DNA of 16,717 nucleotides from Armatimonadota bacterium (GTDB taxonomy: Bacteria > Armatimonadota > Armatimonadia > Armatimonadales > Armatimonadaceae): the NCBI GenBank assembly GCA_014380985.1, contig JACMIU010000104.1, forward strand, positions 1-16,717. The letters run 5' to 3'. The position numbers and the translations under genes are program-made. Shown piece after piece: positions 14,261-16,717 of the stretch. Within the stretch, counting starts at the first letter, position 1; each line of letters starts with the position of its first letter. The notes below the pieces were generated by a model. That model was not told the DNA's origin. It did no database searches and worked only from the letters and a program-made list of their open reading frames with translations.

Positions 14261-14782
14261 ATGCCGACGCTTTTGCCACTCGCTGATACGCCGACCTCTG
14301 CCGATGCCGCATGGACGGCGTTCGTTTCGCGGCGCGAACAACTCTCTCGCTCAATGCACCTGCACGTTTGCAACGGGTGCGACGGATGCGGGGGGCGTTG
14401 CACGGCGGGCTTTCTCGTGACGCGGGAGGAATACGACGCGGTGCAAGCGTTCCTTGCCGATGCCAACCCGGCGGAAGTTTCGCGTGTCGCCGCGCAAAAC
14501 AAAATCGTGCCGTGGGAAGGCGCGGAAGAAACCGGAGCCACGGTAACGCTGTGCCGTTACCGAGACACCGAACGAAACAACTGCTCCGTGTATCCCGCCC
14601 GCCCAACAATATGCCGTTTGTTCGGGCAAACCGCGTGGCTTCCCTGCCCCATTGAAGCCGTCCCCGATTATCCCGAAGCCGCACCCGGCGTTTGGAATGC
14701 GTACCGCCGTTTCGAGCGGCGCACATGGGAGGGGTGGGAGGAAGACTGGGCGGTTGCCGAAAAGAAAACCGTCGTGCTATAA
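14261..14782 (+). CDS. YkgJ-type cysteine-cluster protein (173 aa)
   Basis: A soluble protein with eight cysteines in two groups: Cys37, 40, 43 and 47 (HVCNGCDGCGGRC) and Cys98, 108, 118 and 129 (LCRYRD, NNCSVYPARPTICRLFG, WLPCP). This is the YkgJ (CxxCxxCC-like) family pattern, thought to hold zinc or an iron-sulfur cluster; the physiological role is unsettled. The tail (about 135-173) is Trp/Glu rich. ATG 14261 is chosen because it directly precedes MPTLLPLAD, with GAGG eleven bases upstream and a TATACT box further up. ATG 14156 is in frame but lies next to the divergent start at 14148 and would translate the promoter island. It is divergent from the CBS-DUF1385 gene. Confidence 0.85.
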   Translation: MPTLLPLADTPTSADAAWTAFVSRREQLSRSMHLHVCNGCDGCGGRCTAGFLVTREEYDAVQAFLADANPAEVSRVAAQNKIVPWEGAEETGATVTLCRYRDTERNNCSVYPARPTICRLFGQTAWLPCPIEAVPDYPEAAPGVWNAYRRFERRTWEGWEEDWAVAEKKTVVL

Positions 14783-14783
14783 T
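14754..14783 (+). promoter_or_regulatory. internal promoter at the 3' end of the YkgJ-like gene
   Basis: TTGCCG (14754-14759), an 18-base spacer and a perfect TATAAT (14778-14783) that overlaps the stop of the YkgJ-like gene. The predicted start is near 14790, which would transcribe the following structured region with its short ORF. Confidence 0.55.
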
Positions 14784-14807
14784 CGGCGCGTTGCACGGTT
14801 TAGGGGG

Positions 14808-14894
14808 ATGCGGAAACAATTCTATACCCACTGCTACGAATGCCGGAAACCTTTAGGACGTGAGTGCCTTCAAAACAAAGGAAACAAAATGTAA
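14808..14894 (+). CDS. possible 28-residue Cys-containing peptide
   Basis: ATG 14808 follows AGGGGG directly and reads 28 codons to TAA. The peptide is basic with THCYECRKPLGREC in the middle, that is Cys9, Cys12 and Cys20, like half a zinc knuckle. The upstream promoter with TATAAT supports transcription. Against it, the gap between the purine run and the ATG is too short, and the same frame is open back into the YkgJ gene. It may instead be part of a non-coding RNA or a fragment of a longer lost gene. Confidence 0.3.
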   Translation: MRKQFYTHCYECRKPLGRECLQNKGNKM

Positions 14895-15095
14895 TTTTTT
14901 GTTACCGTCTTGCAGGAAATAAACCGGGACGCGGCGAAACAAACCATCGCGCCTCGCCTTCCCGTGAGAATGGATGGCAAGACGCAATGCAACGCAAAAA
15001 TCTTTCGCGTATCTCTTGGCAATAATTTCAGGGAAAAGCCATGCGGCATTCCCGGTAAACCGCCCGCGATTATGATGTAGGAAAGACAGTGCCGG
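14895..15095 (+). other. non-coding structured stretch
   Basis: No coding signal is seen between the short ORF and the promoter of the propeller gene. A T-run (14894-14899) follows the short ORF without a strong stem before it. A two-part stem is possible at 14925-14964: CGGGA (14925-14929) with TCCCG (14960-14964), and GGCGA (14933-14937) with TCGCC (14954-14958). A perfect 8-bp inverted repeat, GTAAACCG (15055-15062) and CGGTTTAC (15093-15100), encloses 30 bases. It matches no riboswitch class I can recognise by eye. Confidence 0.4.
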
Positions 15096-15124
15096 TTTAC
15101 GCTGAATCGGCGCACGACTATTTT
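15096..15124 (+). promoter_or_regulatory. candidate promoter of the TolB-like gene
   Basis: TTTACG (15096-15101), a 17-base spacer and TATTTT (15119-15124), each matching four of six consensus bases. The predicted start near 15131 falls inside the palindrome at 15127-15145. The -35 hexamer lies in the right arm of the 15055-15100 inverted repeat, so both repeats could regulate this promoter. Confidence 0.35.
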
Positions 15125-15126
15125 AC

Positions 15127-15145
15127 GGCACGAACCGTTCGTGCC
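15127..15145. repeat. 19-bp palindrome, candidate operator or hairpin
   Basis: GGCACGAA (15127-15134) and TTCGTGCC (15138-15145) are perfect inverted arms around CCG. The element sits just after the candidate -10 box at 15119-15124 and about 43 bases before the start of the propeller gene, a usual place for a repressor site or a leader hairpin. No T-run follows, so it is not a terminator. Confidence 0.5.
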
Positions 15146-15187
15146 AAACGTGACTGTAAAGCAGAAACGTTGTTTGACAGGTGCCTT

Positions 15188-16717
15188 ATGGAGGGGAACC
15201 CCGCTTTGAAGTTCGCTTATACGTATCGGCAATCCATCGCTTTCGCGCTGTACATGACGCTTTTGACCGGCATCGCCGCGCCAGCGATGGCTCGCCCTGT
15301 TTCCGGCAACGCCGCCCTTAGCGCGGTCGCCGCTTCCGCCGTCGCGCAAACGCCGCGCCCAAAGCCCGCGTTAAAGCGCGAGCCGACAAAGCGCACCGGC
15401 TTTGTCACACCGCGCAAAAACAACGCCGACGAAGCCTCCGGCAAACTCGTTCCCGATGGCGTCACGCTTCGCTCCACAGCGGGAGTCAAGGGTTTTGAAC
15501 GCACCCGCGTACAGGTCGGCGGCGCGAATGGCGTTAACGTCCAAGAGCAAGTCGTTGATATTACCAACTTCGACACGCGCACCCGCACCCCCGGCGTAAT
15601 TACGTCGTCGCCGCTGTCGGACGAGATTGACCCGTACTGGTCGCCGGACGAGCAGTTCATTTTCTTCGCCTCGAACCGCGACGTGTTCGGAACGCCCGAT
15701 TCAGGAACCGCCGATTCGTTTGACGGCACGCCCGACAACTACCAACTCTACCGGATTGCCTCCAACCCGTCGCCTGGCGCAGCCGGTCAACTCGCCCGCC
15801 TGACCAACGAACCCGGCGCAATTCACCGCTTCCCGACTGTGAGTGCGTCGAACCGATTGGCGTTTATCAAATCCGTTGCCGGTAGCACCGATTTTCAACT
15901 GTACAGCGCGGCGGTTCCGCCCGGTGCGCTCCCGAACACGGCAACCGCGCAGATTCCGGCGGCGACGGTTTCGCCCGCTATCGCCTCGCTTACCGCGGGT
16001 CGGCAGGTCGGCGGGCGCAACATCCTGCGCGTCGGGCGACCGGCATGGCTGACCGGAACCGAGATTGTTTTTTCCGCCGACCTGTCGGACGGTCAAAGCG
16101 ATGTTTTAGTGGTCAACGTGCAAAGCGGTTTTATTCGCGCTTTAACGAACAGCCTTGCCAGTGAAGCGAACGTCGCCGTGTCGCCCGATGGCGGCGTGGT
16201 CGCGTTCGACTCCAACGCTTCCGGCTACAATGTGGCGGCTCCCGCGGCAAGCACCGGAATCGCCGCGAACAACGTTCGCAACGTTTTCGTTGTCAGCAGT
16301 ATCGGAACCGACGCCGTGCAAGTGACCGGGGGAACCGGCTCCGGCGTGGGAACTGGCGTGTCGAGTGTGCAACCGGCGTGGTCGCGCTCCTCGGTGACGC
16401 CGTTCTTTGGAACCGAATCGCGCTCCTTTCTCGCGTTCGCCTCGAACCGCCAACCCGGTGTCGGCGGGGCGGGCTTTGTCGCCACCGCGAACGGCTCGAA
16501 AGATATTTACTACCTCGCCGCCTTAACGCAAAACGTGAACGGCGCACCCGGCTTGCTGATCGAAGGCACGAACTTTCCCGCCGGTCCTACCCCGACGTAT
16601 GCGAGTGTTGCCACCGGCTCGATCATCAAACTCGACACCGGCGACCTGCAAGCGAACAACTCGTATCGCTGGGACGATTCGTACCCGACCTTCCCGCCGC
16701 TACTGAACGCGCTTCGC
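15188..16717 (+). CDS. secreted TolB/PD40-like beta-propeller protein (3' truncated by window)
   Basis: The frame is open for 510 codons to the window edge. Residues 1-35 form a signal peptide ending near APAMA. After a basic, low-complexity linker (about 60-90) come propeller-type strands with PD40/TolB signatures: DEIDPYWSPDEQFIFFASNR (145-164), VSPDGGVVAFDSN (331-343) and QPAWS...FLAFASNR (about 394-420). Such proteins sit in the periplasm or at the surface and bind partners or polysaccharide. The ligand here is unknown and C-terminal domains may lie outside. ATG 15188 has AGGTG four bases upstream. TTG 15206 is an equally good start: GGAGGGG lies nine bases before it and the product begins MKFAYTYRQS, a more normal signal peptide. 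Confidence 0.85.
   Translation, partial: MEGNPALKFAYTYRQSIAFALYMTLLTGIAAPAMARPVSGNAALSAVAASAVAQTPRPKPALKREPTKRTGFVTPRKNNADEASGKLVPDGVTLRSTAGVKGFERTRVQVGGANGVNVQEQVVDITNFDTRTRTPGVITSSPLSDEIDPYWSPDEQFIFFASNRDVFGTPDSGTADSFDGTPDNYQLYRIASNPSPGAAGQLARLTNEPGAIHRFPTVSASNRLAFIKSVAGSTDFQLYSAAVPPGALPNTATAQIPAATVSPAIASLTAGRQVGGRNILRVGRPAWLTGTEIVFSADLSDGQSDVLVVNVQSGFIRALTNSLASEANVAVSPDGGVVAFDSNASGYNVAAPAASTGIAANNVRNVFVVSSIGTDAVQVTGGTGSGVGTGVSSVQPAWSRSSVTPFFGTESRSFLAFASNRQPGVGGAGFVATANGSKDIYYLAALTQNVNGAPGLLIEGTNFPAGPTPTYASVATGSIIKLDTGDLQANNSYRWDDSYPTFPPLLNALR

Noticed and set aside
14149..14541. N-terminal extension of the CBS-DUF1385 protein
   Set aside because: It would run antisense through the YkgJ-like gene, whose Cys clusters show that the plus strand is coding there.
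15127..15145. LexA-type SOS box
   Set aside because: The half-sites resemble CGAAC/GTTCG, but the spacing is one base instead of four, so it does not fit the known LexA consensus.
14808..15190. Known riboswitch upstream of the TolB-like gene
   Set aside because: I looked for c-di-GMP, cobalamin and serine/glycine-type landmarks by eye and found none; the fold stays unassigned.
1..16717. CRISPR array, tRNA, rRNA or transposase genes
   Set aside because: No regularly spaced repeats, cloverleaf-like segments, rRNA signatures or transposase motifs were seen on either strand.

Overview
The window is GC-rich bacterial DNA (about 75% G+C in a 60-base sample inside serA, about 50% in samples from the aldehyde dehydrogenase gene). 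It carries 14 intact or window-truncated protein genes plus one very short doubtful ORF, one eroded gene, and no rRNA, tRNA, CRISPR array or insertion sequence that I can see. A C-terminal PEP-CTERM sorting tail, a TolB-like propeller protein, an ankyrin protein with the SHLKxQAKDLL-type N-terminus, an Imm5-like protein and a CBS-DUF1385 fusion suggest a Gram-negative-type environmental lineage. Armatimonadota or Abditibacteriota is my guess from general resemblance, with low confidence.

Layout. 1-296: end of a PEP-CTERM protein. 401-2831: small conserved protein plus a membrane-anchored subtilase, closed by a strong terminator at 2850-2884. 2893-4389 (minus): ankyrin-repeat protein. 4390-4709: gene-free spacer with nested inverted repeats. 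4710-5309: secreted protein of unknown function. 5317-6429 (minus): polytopic membrane protein related to M48 zinc peptidases but without HExxH. 6430-6743: gene-free except for a frameshifted antitoxin-like remnant. 6744-7369 (minus): an antitoxin/PIN-toxin pair. 7421-10730: a promoter with a -35/-10 close to consensus, followed by serA, an Imm5-like gene and a PHP-domain hydrolase, spaced 2 and 1 nt apart. 10887-11186: small lipoyl-like barrel protein. 11222-12766 (minus): divergent aldehyde dehydrogenase of lower GC. 12898-14148 (minus): CBS-DUF1385 membrane protein. 14261-14782: YkgJ-type Cys-cluster protein. 14783-15187: promoter, a possible 28-residue peptide and several RNA-like stems. 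15188-end: secreted TolB-like propeller protein, cut by the window edge.

Working together: the clearest functional units are the TA pair (4-nt ATGA overlap), the serA operon (serine biosynthesis enzyme with a possible phosphoesterase) and the two-gene subtilase unit. I do not see an obviously new multi-gene system. The most interesting leads are the M48-like protein that has lost its zinc motif, a recurring -10 box placed 6-7 nt before ATG that implies leaderless mRNAs, the decayed antitoxin beside a live TA pair, the orphan Imm5-like gene coupled to serA, and the structured region 14783-15187.
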